DNA of 15,848 nt. Source: an uncultured Ruminococcus sp. (GTDB lineage Bacteria > Bacillota > Clostridia > Oscillospirales > Ruminococcaceae). Of this stretch, positions 8,310-15,217 are shown piece after piece. The translations under genes and the position numbers were made by a program. The notes beneath the pieces were generated by a model that saw only the letters and a list, made by a program, of their open reading frames with translations, ran no database searches and was not told the origin of the DNA. Numbering within the stretch: the first letter of the stretch is position 1; every line of letters starts with the position of its first letter. The stretch is from contig CALDFS010000368.1 in the NCBI GenBank assembly GCA_937942105.1, positions 1 through 15,848 on the forward strand, written 5' to 3'.

Positions 8310-9509
8310 TTATGAAAGATTCAGAATCATTTCACCGTTGGCAAGTTTAACAATGTCGCCCTCAGAGGCCATTACTTCTACATTCGGAATGAGTTTGTTA
8401 CCGTTTATATACGTTCCGAACTTAGAATAGTCGGTGACAAAGTACTTGTTATCAGAACCATTGAGCCTGATTGAACAATGAAGTTTGCTTATAATTTTAA
8501 TTTCGGGTGATACAACGATATTAGACTGATTAGGGTCGCGACCAATTCTTACAATCTCGCCATCTTTAATAGGGAACATTACGCCCTCATATTCTCCGCT
8601 CAACACCTTGATGTTATGAACTTTTGGAGGTGTAGGCAGTATCTTTTGCTGCTCTTCTTTGTTAATAATTGCAAACGAACCATTAAGTTGTCTGTAAACA
8701 CCAATGTACGTCATCATCTTGTATGGCAATACATATGCCCCAAAGATACCAAAGATGAGTATTGCAACCAAATCCCACAGGAAAAATGACAAGTCAAGCA
8801 CAAGCAGCTCCTTCAGATGACCTTTTGTTGCTGCTACGCTCGCTCTAATGCAGTCATAGGCGGAATATCCACGCTGCTCCACTGCAATGTAATCTGCCAT
8901 AACATACTTAGCGGATATATATTTTCTAAAGAACCAGCCACCTATGCAATATGGTATAAATAGAACCACGAATGTCCAGATAAGATCGCCTCTAGAAACA
9001 GCTATTCCGATAGCTGCGATAATAACATATGGTACGAAATATAAAAGCGTCCACAAGTATACGAATATACCTCTGAGAATGCTTATGAGCATAAACTTCC
9101 AAGTCATAGAACCATCAAGAAACAGATCACTCATTGTGACCTTTTTCATCTTACCGTTTTCAAACTTAACAAAAGTCTGAACCTGACCAGAGCGAATATG
9201 CGAATCTACCATCAAAGCGAATAATCTCGCCACAACAGAGAATACACCGCCAAATATCACCAATGATAAAGCGTACGTAAACACAGAAGCTATTGTATCG
9301 ACAGGATCAAAGATAAAACCATAAACCAACTGCTCAGCAGTGCCAACAAGACCGGTAGCACCAAGGTATATTGCAGAAGCAATGCCAAAAACCAAGGAAT
9401 AAACCAGAGCGCCGATCCACGTGGACAGCCATACAGTTGCGTACTCGCCAAAACTTCTGTTACGCCAAAGATTGCGCGCTTTTTCTTTTGCTTTTATTCT
9501 GTCTATCAT
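8310..9509 (-). CDS. DUF975-like polytopic membrane protein with C-terminal FHA domain
   Basis: The 399-residue protein has about five or six hydrophobic segments in residues 25-275 (near 25-52, 70-100, 138-170, 176-195 and 235-265). The end of this block resembles DUF975 membrane proteins, with a KGHLKELLVLDLSFFLWD helix and a PY-x-x-x-TYIGVYRQL close. A short linker with PTPP leads to an FHA domain (about 299-399) carrying G323-R324, S341-x2-H344 and N369-G370. It would hold a phosphothreonine-binding module at the inner membrane face, probably docking a phosphorylated cassette member. I start at ATG 9509, preceded by AAGGAGG; the ORF runs open 20 codons further upstream but has no ribosome site there. 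It begins 61 bp after the pseudokinase stop. FHA is sure, the DUF975 label is likely, and the partner is unknown. Confidence 0.92.
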   Translation of the reverse strand: MIDRIKAKEKARNLWRNRSFGEYATVWLSTWIGALVYSLVFGIASAIYLGATGLVGTAEQLVYGFIFDPVDTIASVFTYALSLVIFGGVFSVVARLFALMVDSHIRSGQVQTFVKFENGKMKKVTMSDLFLDGSMTWKFMLISILRGIFVYLWTLLYFVPYVIIAAIGIAVSRGDLIWTFVVLFIPYCIGGWFFRKYISAKYVMADYIAVEQRGYSAYDCIRASVAATKGHLKELLVLDLSFFLWDLVAILIFGIFGAYVLPYKMMTYIGVYRQLNGSFAIINKEEQQKILPTPPKVHNIKVLSGEYEGVMFPIKDGEIVRIGRDPNQSNIVVSPEIKIISKLHCSIRLNGSDNKYFVTDYSKFGTYINGNKLIPNVEVMASEGDIVKLANGEMILNLS

Positions 9510-9570
9510 AATTTTCCTCCTTAAGAGCGAATTAACAGCTGAGCGGTTGACGCCACACGCCCAACTCAAG

Positions 9571-11811
9571 TCACGGCTTTTTGCCCAGACTTATGTGGAG
9601 AACTATCTTAGTTCCTTTATTAATATAGAAGCTGTCGTTATCAATATATCCATTGTACTCAATATTGGTAACACTGCCGGCAGGATGAATATTGCTGTAT
9701 TCCTCAACAAAGCTAAACTCTATTCCATTGTCAATAAGTGTTTGCTTTACAGCTTCGACATTGCCATACAAAGATGCTTTTATAAGCTTTATATACTCAG
9801 CATTTTCACTAACAATGACCGATATCGACTTAATAATCTCATCTGCTCGCTGAGCAGTAATAGTTGCGTTGCCTATTCCGACTGCAGTTATGTTTCCATT
9901 ATCATCAATCGTTGCCACTGTTTCGTCTGAGGTTGACCATACAACTTCATCGATTATGCTTTCAGCAATGTCGTCTGATATCGGAACAGTCTGTCCAATA
10001 GTAATCGAAATACTGTTCTGAGCAAATATGGACATATCGTGAACAGTAAGAACAGCAGTTGCAATACGTCCCTCTGACGCCGCAAAAACTGTTGTTGTAC
10101 CGAAGCCTTTCGCTGTGACATTGCCATTTTCGTCTATATCTGCAATCGTTGTATCTGATATTCCCCACGAAACAGGGTCTTTACATTCAAAGCTCACTTT
10201 TTCGGCGATGTTAACAGATACTGATTTAGGAAGGATTTCAATTGCTCCGCCGATAGGATTTACTGTTTTAACCTCGTCAGATGCAATAATAAGCTTTATA
10301 GCAGTTCCAAACGGAACTTTTCTGCCAGCCTGTGTGCTCTGTTCTAATACGCAGTCCATATCTCCGTCAGATATGATATATTCAAGCTGCCAGCTCAGAC
10401 CCTTTGCTTCAAGCGCTGATATTGCCGCATTGCACTGCATACCACGAACATCAGGAACTCTTGCCTGTTCGCTTCCCATGCTTGTAACAATATATACACT
10501 TCCGCCCTTGTAAACCTTGCCGCCCGCTTCGGGATACTGCATTACAACAGTGTTAAAGCTATAGGCATCAGTATATATCGAGGCAGACTTAATAAGTCCG
10601 ACATCGTGCTGCGCAAGCAAGCTGTTAAGCTCCTGTGCATCCATCCCGATATAGTCTTCCGTCTCTATGTAGTCCTTAGCTTTTAGCGGTTGTTCGACAT
10701 CAGTTTGTGACTCATCGGTATCCAACGAGTCTTGAATGTTATTTTTTAAAGCTGCCGATCTGTATGCAAGATATCCTGCCGTACACGCAAGCACAAGTAT
10801 AACAGCTGCAATAATTATTCCTATCGCCAACGAAAGCTTTCGCTTTTTAACAGCTGCCATAGGCGGGAGCCTGACATCAGTGACATTACCGACAAGAATG
10901 TCTATAAACCTGTCGAGATTTTGAGGTCTGTCATTCGGTGACAGATTGAGCGCGCTGAGAATTGCCGCTTCAGTTTGATTGGAAACTTTAATTCCCAAAG
11001 ATGAGGGATAAACAATACCGCCATTTTCGTTCCTTGATCTGTCCGGCGGAGTTCCGGTAAGAGCTGTATACATTACCGCACCAATTGAATAAATATCCGT
11101 AACCACAGACGGCATAGTGCCATTTGCAAGCTCTGGCGCAGCATATGGATTGCTTCGCAGATTACTTTCAGGAAGCTTTAAGGCACCGCTCATACCAAAG
11201 CCCTCGAGTATCAGTCGGCCGTCAATAAGGCATCTGAAATTATCTGGCGAAATCGCTGAATGTGTGAAGCCTGCATCGTGATAAAGCTTTAATGCAAGCA
11301 GAATTGGCAGAAGCTGCTCAACAAGGCGTTCCTCAGAAACAGCGCCGTACACTGCGATGTTTTCGGAAAGCGTCATGCCTTCGTGCTTATCAGCGAATAC
11401 GTATACAGTACCGTTAACCCTGAAAGGCTTTGATACCTTCAACAGTGAATCGCTTCCGCTGACGTTTTGAAATAGCGCATTCATCTCAGCCTCAAAGCAG
11501 CTTGCCCCTTCGGCAAAATCAATCTCACTGTTCTGGGTCGGTTTAATTTCGCAGGAATCATCTGATCTTAAACTGATGTGCTCAGGAAAATACTCTATAA
11601 CACAAATATCATCACTGTTCGGAAGCTGCTTTGCGGTATAAACTACATACACTTCGTTATATGATAATATTTCACATATAACGAACCTTCCGTCAACATT
11701 GCATCCGTTATTGAGCATTCGCCTTTGCTCAATAATCGGAGGGTGGGCGGCAGATTGTTGATTCTGCCGCCCTTGGATATTTTGCTTTTCAGCAGGTTCT
11801 CTGCGTTTCAT
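9571..11811 (-). CDS. Membrane pseudokinase with external PASTA and BIg2-like domains
   Basis: The 746-residue protein has a kinase-like cytosolic domain (about 40-310), one membrane helix (about 326-348), and an outer part of PASTA-like (381-446), PASTA (448-511), two BIg2-like (523-591 and 592-668) and a last PASTA-like unit (676-743). The kinase fold is recognisable (PYAAPELANG, DIYSIGAVMYTALTG, NDRPQ), but catalytic residues are replaced: the beta-3 lysine position reads VIEYF (E73), HRD reads HSA (184-186) with serine for the loop lysine, and DFG reads GFG (204-206). It should not transfer phosphate in the usual way. PASTA units bind muropeptides or lipid II in PrkC/PknB relatives, so it may sense cell wall for the catalytic kinase at 5305-6363 (inference). 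GAGAGGG overlaps the upstream stop codon, and the gene starts 8 bp after the surface-protein gene. Confidence 0.93.
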   Translation of the reverse strand: MKRREPAEKQNIQGRQNQQSAAHPPIIEQRRMLNNGCNVDGRFVICEILSYNEVYVVYTAKQLPNSDDICVIEYFPEHISLRSDDSCEIKPTQNSEIDFAEGASCFEAEMNALFQNVSGSDSLLKVSKPFRVNGTVYVFADKHEGMTLSENIAVYGAVSEERLVEQLLPILLALKLYHDAGFTHSAISPDNFRCLIDGRLILEGFGMSGALKLPESNLRSNPYAAPELANGTMPSVVTDIYSIGAVMYTALTGTPPDRSRNENGGIVYPSSLGIKVSNQTEAAILSALNLSPNDRPQNLDRFIDILVGNVTDVRLPPMAAVKKRKLSLAIGIIIAAVILVLACTAGYLAYRSAALKNNIQDSLDTDESQTDVEQPLKAKDYIETEDYIGMDAQELNSLLAQHDVGLIKSASIYTDAYSFNTVVMQYPEAGGKVYKGGSVYIVTSMGSEQARVPDVRGMQCNAAISALEAKGLSWQLEYIISDGDMDCVLEQSTQAGRKVPFGTAIKLIIASDEVKTVNPIGGAIEILPKSVSVNIAEKVSFECKDPVSWGISDTTIADIDENGNVTAKGFGTTTVFAASEGRIATAVLTVHDMSIFAQNSISITIGQTVPISDDIAESIIDEVVWSTSDETVATIDDNGNITAVGIGNATITAQRADEIIKSISVIVSENAEYIKLIKASLYGNVEAVKQTLIDNGIEFSFVEEYSNIHPAGSVTNIEYNGYIDNDSFYINKGTKIVLHISLGKKP

Positions 11812-11819
11812 TTTGCAGA

Positions 11820-13214
11820 TTACCCTCTCTTTTTGAAGATAACGATTGCTGCCGCCACTGCAAGAGGAAGTATTGCCATTGTTACGCCAGAGTTCGGGTT
11901 ATCCGAAGGCTTGCTTGTTGTATCCTTTTTAGGCTTATCTTCCTTGGGCTTGTCGTTTGAAGTCTGCTTATCATCTGCCGAGGGCTTAGTTTCGGGCTTC
12001 TCCTCGACTTTTTCTTCAGGCTTTTCTTCGGGATTATCATCAGACTTGGTTTCATCCGGATCGGGTTCAGGCTCAAGCTCAGGAAGCTTTATAACGATTT
12101 CCTCTTCTCGTCCTACATCCTCGCCCTCGGCAAGAATTCTGACAATATTGCCGTTGCTGTCAAGAATAGCCTCAACATTGCATCGGCTGCACTTTGCAAC
12201 GTCATTTTCGTCCTTTGCACCCCAGTCATGACCCGCGGCAGGGTTTGTGCCGTTGTATTTTCTGGTTGCACTGCAAGCTGAGCAGCGTGCAGTAACTGTG
12301 TATGTATAGGGCTTGTCGCAGTAAACTATAACAGGTGCTTTTTCTACTACGTATTTGTGTTCGCATCCGTATCCGCAGATAGAACATTTGCCATCGTTCC
12401 ACGTATGACCTGAAAAACCGTCAGTTCTATCGCAGTTAGGGCATTCGTGCCAGTGCCCTGTTTCATTCGAACTCCAATCCTCGCTGAACTCATGCACACC
12501 GGTTGCCGGAATAGTTTTTCCACTCTCGAGATCTTTTTCACCACATATTGAACACTTCATAACTGCTTCTTTACCATCTTTTATGCAAGTTGGCTCTTCT
12601 TTTTTCGTGTCTTCTACGCTATAGTCATGTCCAAGTGGCTCTATTTTTGTTCCACCAGTAGTAAGATCACATCCTGAGCACTTCATAACAGCCTCTGCAC
12701 CGGCTTCCGTGCAAGTTGGTTCTACTCGTGGCGTATCTTCTACACTATAGTCATGCTTTCCAGTTGGCTTAATCTCTGCTCCACCAGTAGTAGAACCACA
12801 TCTTGAACACTTCATAACCGCCTCTACGCCTGCGTTTGAGCAAGTTGGTTCTACACGTGGCGTATCTTCTCTATAATCATGTCCAAGCGGCTCACCTTCT
12901 GATACATCATACGGACCATCTGCGTGCATATCACAGCCGCTCATTGTTTTAATGAGTGGTTCTGTACAAGTTGCTTGTTTCGTGTTCACCACTTCACAAT
13001 CACAGCCAGATGATGTTCCACTTCCAGAACTATCGGGGTTGCCCGCCGCATAAAGCATTGTGTCAAAATCAGCTTCATCATCCAGCACAACTTCTTCGTC
13101 ATCGTCGTCGAGCACAACATCGTCATCAGCCATGGCTGTAATGCTCATTGCCGAAATCAGCATAGAAGCGCAAAGAGCAGCCAACAACGTTCGCATGAGC
13201 TTTCTTTTTTTCAT
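11820..13214 (-). CDS. Secreted, probably wall-anchored protein with cysteine-pair repeats
   Basis: The 464-residue protein has a signal peptide (KKRK, hydrophobic core, cleavage near AMA-D30), an acidic stretch (31-50), then repeats based on GHDY, EPTC and EAVMKCS-x-C. Three copies have an exact 42-residue period (H112, H154, H196) and more diverged units follow. At least seven C-x2-C pairs occur (136/139, 179/182, 221/224, 258/261, 277/280, 311/314, 342/345), suggesting metal-binding knuckles or disulphides. A Pro/Glu/Lys linker (380-438) leads to NPNSG (439-443), a hydrophobic helix and KKRG, which resembles an NPxTG-type sortase signal. It is the first gene of the cassette, with AAGGAGG before ATG 13214. 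The transmembrane PP2C tail has similar cysteine repeats, so the two may share a ligand or interact (inference). The exact function is unknown. Confidence 0.93.
   Translation of the reverse strand: MKKRKLMRTLLAALCASMLISAMSITAMADDDVVLDDDDEEVVLDDEADFDTMLYAAGNPDSSGSGTSSGCDCEVVNTKQATCTEPLIKTMSGCDMHADGPYDVSEGEPLGHDYREDTPRVEPTCSNAGVEAVMKCSRCGSTTGGAEIKPTGKHDYSVEDTPRVEPTCTEAGAEAVMKCSGCDLTTGGTKIEPLGHDYSVEDTKKEEPTCIKDGKEAVMKCSICGEKDLESGKTIPATGVHEFSEDWSSNETGHWHECPNCDRTDGFSGHTWNDGKCSICGYGCEHKYVVEKAPVIVYCDKPYTYTVTARCSACSATRKYNGTNPAAGHDWGAKDENDVAKCSRCNVEAILDSNGNIVRILAEGEDVGREEEIVIKLPELEPEPDPDETKSDDNPEEKPEEKVEEKPETKPSADDKQTSNDKPKEDKPKKDTTSKPSDNPNSGVTMAILPLAVAAAIVIFKKRG
12507..12884 (-). repeat. Three tandem 126-bp coding repeats
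   Basis: Three consecutive units of 42 codons encode the GHDY ... EPTC ... AVMKCS-x-C repeats of the surface protein. Stretches are nearly identical at DNA level, for example the segment encoding VEDTPRVEPTC and the one encoding EAVMKCS, so copy number could change by recombination between units. Confidence 0.85.
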
Positions 13215-13639
13215 ATTTTTTCCTCCTTATTGTACTGCCCGCCCGGAAACAACAGTGTACATTAGTTTCCCTGATAATCTTTGTTGCAAAACAAAGAATT
13301 ATGTCGAAAACAGGCAGATATTGATTTATTTATATCAACATACCGAAAGGTATGCCAATATATAAAAATAATTTAATTATTGCATAGTGCAACAAAATGT
13401 GAAAGTATTACTCTTTCGGAAAGACTGGTCTCACCATCATTATGACGTCAATACGATTCCTTCATTAAGTTACAAATTATGATTATGGAAGCTTAACAAG
13501 ATTTCGTTATAAATCATTTTCATGCAGAAAAAGAACTGATTTCAAGGCTTTATCAGCCTGTAGAATTTTTAGCCCTGCTAAATATAGCCATCTAAGTTGC
13601 TTGAACTTCTACACTCAAAATACATACAAAAGCTATTAA
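13215..13639 (-). promoter_or_regulatory. Long non-coding leader of the signalling cassette
   Basis: These 425 bp between the left inverted repeat and the surface-protein start contain no credible gene. They hold a candidate promoter (13329-13358), a perfect 7-bp hairpin at 13279-13296 (CTTTGTT, GCAA loop, AACAAAG), a weaker hairpin near 13545-13560 (AGGCT/AGCCT), and the strong AAGGAGG ribosome site just before 13214. If the inverted promoter is used, the transcript would carry roughly 475 nt of leader, room for post-transcriptional control. I recognise no known riboswitch in it. Confidence 0.5.
13329..13358 (-). promoter_or_regulatory. Candidate fixed promoter of the surface-protein gene with a hairpin between -35 and -10
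   Basis: On the minus strand TTGGCA (13358-13353) lies 18 bp before TATAAA (13334-13329). A perfect 6-bp inverted repeat, CATACC and GGTATG around a 4-nt loop (13339-13354), overlaps the -35 edge and spacer, where a repressor could bind. It would start transcription about 110 nt before ATG 13214. Box quality is fair and the region is AT-rich, so chance is possible. Confidence 0.45.
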
Positions 13640-13661
13640 CTACATAATACAGATTATGTTG
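13640..13661. repeat. Left inverted repeat of the invertible promoter (recombination site)
   Basis: The site is 22 bp with arms CTACATAAT and ATTATGTTG around the spacer ACAG, a near-perfect inverted half-site layout as bound by tyrosine recombinases. Its reverse complement matches 13889-13910, exactly so over 17 consecutive positions and at 19 of 20 for the inner 20 bp. Confidence 0.88.
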
Positions 13662-13745
13662 CAAATAGTGTTTATGTAATTAATATCATTTGCATACGTA
13701 TTAATGCATTAATAGTTTTTATATTAATTTTAGATAAAAAAAGCA

Positions 13746-13794
13746 CAAAAACCCGAGCCAAAAAGAGTAAATTTTCTTTTGGCTTGGGTTTTTG
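13746..13794. terminator. Bidirectional intrinsic terminator inside the invertible segment
   Basis: An 18-bp stem (13746-13763 with 13777-13794, one G-T wobble) has a CCCGAGCC core flanked by A and T runs. T-rich tracts follow on both strands, so it can end transcripts from either side. It should stop read-through from the recombinase gene into the cassette in both orientations. Confidence 0.85.
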
Positions 13795-13825
13795 CACAAA
13801 AAACCAATTATTTTTGCAAAAGTAC

Positions 13826-13854
13826 TTGCAAAGAACAAAAAAATGTGCTATATT
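13826..13854 (+). promoter_or_regulatory. Sigma-70-type promoter with extended -10, inside the invertible segment
   Basis: TTGCAA (13826-13831) is followed after exactly 17 bp by TATATT (13849-13854), with TGC just upstream making an extended -10. The start point would be near 13861. It currently reads rightward across the right repeat into the end of the recombinase gene, producing antisense RNA; inverted, it reads into the signalling cassette. A second TTGCAAA copy lies 12 bp upstream. Confidence 0.78.
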
Positions 13855-13888
13855 AATAAAAAAATTATGTATTCAAGATTAATGCTAA

Positions 13889-13910
13889 CAACATAATCTG
13901 TATTACGTTG
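13889..13910. repeat. Right inverted repeat, overlapping the recombinase stop codon
   Basis: Arms CAACATAAT and ATTACGTTG surround the spacer CTGT. The spacer is the reverse complement of the left site's ACAG, so strand exchange between the two sites inverts the segment. The right arm contains the recombinase stop codon (13905-13903) and its last codons, while the spacer lies outside the gene, so inversion leaves the coding sequence intact. Confidence 0.88.
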
Positions 13911-14736
13911 CAATCAGCGATTTGCTTACCCGTTCTAGGCTTTTGATATGCATGTTTCCTGTTTCAATAGTATAAATTCGTGTGGTCTCGATGCTGCTGT
14001 GTCCTAAAATATCGGCAAGTCGGACCACATCTTTTTCTATACTATAAAATATACGTGCGAATAGATGTCTTAGATTATGGGGAAATACCTTATCTTTTGA
14101 TACATTGGCACGCTCGCAAAGGGCTTTCATCTCTCGCCAGATATTGGTACGGTCGATTGGCTTGCCCGACCTTGTCACAAACAGACTGCCGGACCTTATA
14201 TTAGCCTTCCTCATATATCCCTTCAGCATTGATCTTACCTGCTTGGTAAAGAAAATCACCCTGACCTTGCCCTTGCAGTTCACAACAGCCTTGCCGTTCT
14301 GCACAGCCTCGACTGTAACATACTTAAGTTCGCTCACCCTAATACCCGTGCCGCAGATTGTTTGCAGAATATATGAGATTCTGCTCTCCCCTGCAGCGTT
14401 TATCAGGCGTCTGTACTCAACTGTGCTTAGCTCCTTTTCCTCATAAGCAAATATCTGCCGCTGAATTTTTAAAAGCTTGACGCGGCAGTCACCTTTGCCT
14501 ATGAAATCAAGAAATCTGTTTATTGCCACAAGCCTGCTGTTTGCTCCGGCAGGCTTGAATTTTTGCGATAATTCCTGTTTGTAAGCAACAACCTTTTCTT
14601 TAGTGACAGTTGATACTCCTATGAACGCGCAAAACGCTCTGACGTCACGAAGATATTTTTCTATAGTGGCAGGCTGTTTTTCTTCCTCGCGCAAAAGGCT
14701 TTCAAATGCGGATATGCTCTTAGCTGAATTTTTCAT
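13903..14736 (-). CDS. Xer-like tyrosine recombinase, probable invertase of the adjacent promoter
   Basis: The 277-residue protein is a compact integrase-fold recombinase with an N-terminal SAM-like core-binding domain (about 1-90) and a catalytic domain (about 100-277). The full active-site set is visible: Arg133 in GTGIRVSEL, the beta-hairpin lysine in NCKGK (K155 or K157), His220-x2-Arg223 in HNLRH, His246 in LGHSS, and nucleophile Tyr255 in TTRIY. It lacks the arm-binding N-terminus of most phage integrases, fitting recombinases that act on short simple sites. AGGAGG lies 7 nt before ATG 14736, and a good promoter lies at 14765-14793. Its last codons sit within the right inverted repeat, which ties it closely to the switch. 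The role as the local invertase is inferred from this layout; action in trans on other sites is also possible. Confidence 0.92.
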   Translation of the reverse strand: MKNSAKSISAFESLLREEEKQPATIEKYLRDVRAFCAFIGVSTVTKEKVVAYKQELSQKFKPAGANSRLVAINRFLDFIGKGDCRVKLLKIQRQIFAYEEKELSTVEYRRLINAAGESRISYILQTICGTGIRVSELKYVTVEAVQNGKAVVNCKGKVRVIFFTKQVRSMLKGYMRKANIRSGSLFVTRSGKPIDRTNIWREMKALCERANVSKDKVFPHNLRHLFARIFYSIEKDVVRLADILGHSSIETTRIYTIETGNMHIKSLERVSKSLIAT

Positions 14737-14764
14737 AACATTTCCTCCTACATAAACTACTTTT

Positions 14765-14793
14765 ATGATAATTCACATCTGTATTTTTTGCAA
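14765..14793 (-). promoter_or_regulatory. Promoter of the recombinase gene
   Basis: On the minus strand TTGCAA (14793-14788) is followed after 17 bp by TATCAT (14770-14765). It would start transcription about 25 nt before the AGGAGG-preceded ATG 14736. Its -35 box is identical to that of the invertible promoter. Confidence 0.65.
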
Positions 14794-15030
14794 GATTAGC
14801 AGAAATATTAATTTGCGTATCCTTTGCAGAGTTAACATCGAATCAGCTTAATTTACCTACTAATTTCAAAGTCCTTCGTTTCACATCAGAAATCAAGCTG
14901 AATATAACTTCACGGTATTGAGTGATGAGTAATAAAAAATATTTCAAGCCGTTAGAAATGGCAAAATTGTTCATCAGCTATAACAGCAAAGTCTTAGCAA
15001 TGCCGTTTGAGTAACCACCGTCCTAAACAA
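14794..15030. other. Non-coding stretch without recognisable content
   Basis: Nothing convincing is seen between the recombinase promoter and the repeat-bearing scar region. A 43-codon minus-strand reading frame (14974-14843) lacks a ribosome site and a recognisable product. Confidence 0.4.
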
Positions 15031-15034
15031 GCCT

Positions 15035-15050
15035 AATCAGGTCAAATCAG
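15035..15050. repeat. Left copy of a 16-bp inverted repeat around the tRNA fragment
   Basis: AATCAGGTCAAATCAG is the exact reverse complement of 15358-15373. Each copy is itself two AATCAG words 10 bp apart, one helical turn, as expected of a protein-binding site. Confidence 0.6.
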
Positions 15051-15058
15051 GAGCCGGT

Positions 15059-15134
15059 TGGGGTAAAATTGGGGTATGGGTGAACCCGCAATACTAAAGG
15101 CTTTGCAAGCACTTTTAAAATCCCCGTTGGGGTA
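15059..15134. repeat. TGGGGTA repeats, left of the tRNA fragment (candidate integrase arm sites)
   Basis: TGGGGTA occurs at 15059-15065 and 15070-15076, 11 bp apart, and once more at 15128-15134. The same 11-bp pair recurs at 15388-15405 beyond the tRNA fragment. Repeated short words on one helical face beside a tRNA-derived core resemble arm-type sites of a phage-like integrase. Confidence 0.5.
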
Positions 15135-15170
15135 AAATCGACGTTTTTTCACATAAATTCGAGTAAAGTA

Positions 15171-15212
15171 AAAACCGCTTGCTAGCCGTAAACTGGCTCT
15201 ACAAGCGGTTTT
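15171..15212 (-). terminator. Intrinsic terminator after the tRNA fragment
   Basis: AAAACCGCTTG (15171-15181) pairs with CAAGCGGTTTT (15202-15212), with an inner AGCC/GGCT pairing. On the minus strand a T run follows the stem. It lies 6 bp past the CCA end of the tRNA fragment and was probably the terminator of the original tRNA gene. Confidence 0.75.
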
Positions 15213-15217
15213 AGGTT

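Larger units (their letters stand above)
13640..13910. other. Invertible promoter segment (phase-variation switch), OFF orientation toward the cassette
   Basis: Matching inverted repeats enclose 227 bp that hold one strong terminator and one strong promoter, next to a tyrosine recombinase gene. In the sequenced state the promoter reads rightward into the 3' end of that gene. After inversion it would occupy about 13696-13724, read leftward over the left repeat, and drive the minus-strand cassette from 13214 down. The terminator would then lie between recombinase and promoter, insulating the two. Invertible promoters paired with neighbouring tyrosine recombinases are known for bacterial surface genes (fim, RecV-type switches). 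Repeats and boxes are seen directly; actual flipping is inferred. Confidence 0.82.

Noticed and set aside
11725..12231. Open plus-strand serine-rich frame of 168 codons
   Set aside because: It is the complement of the Pro/Glu/Lys-rich linker of the surface protein; composition follows from the opposite strand.
12507..12884. CRISPR array
   Set aside because: The repeats are contiguous 126-bp coding units in frame with the surface protein, without short repeats and unique spacers.
13299..13305. Further recombination half-site (ATTATGT) in the leader
   Set aside because: Only one 7-bp arm is present, with no spacer and partner arm, so it is likely chance in AT-rich DNA.
14843..14974. 43-codon minus-strand frame in the non-coding stretch
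   Set aside because: No ribosome site, no recognisable domain and a length expected by chance in AT-rich DNA.
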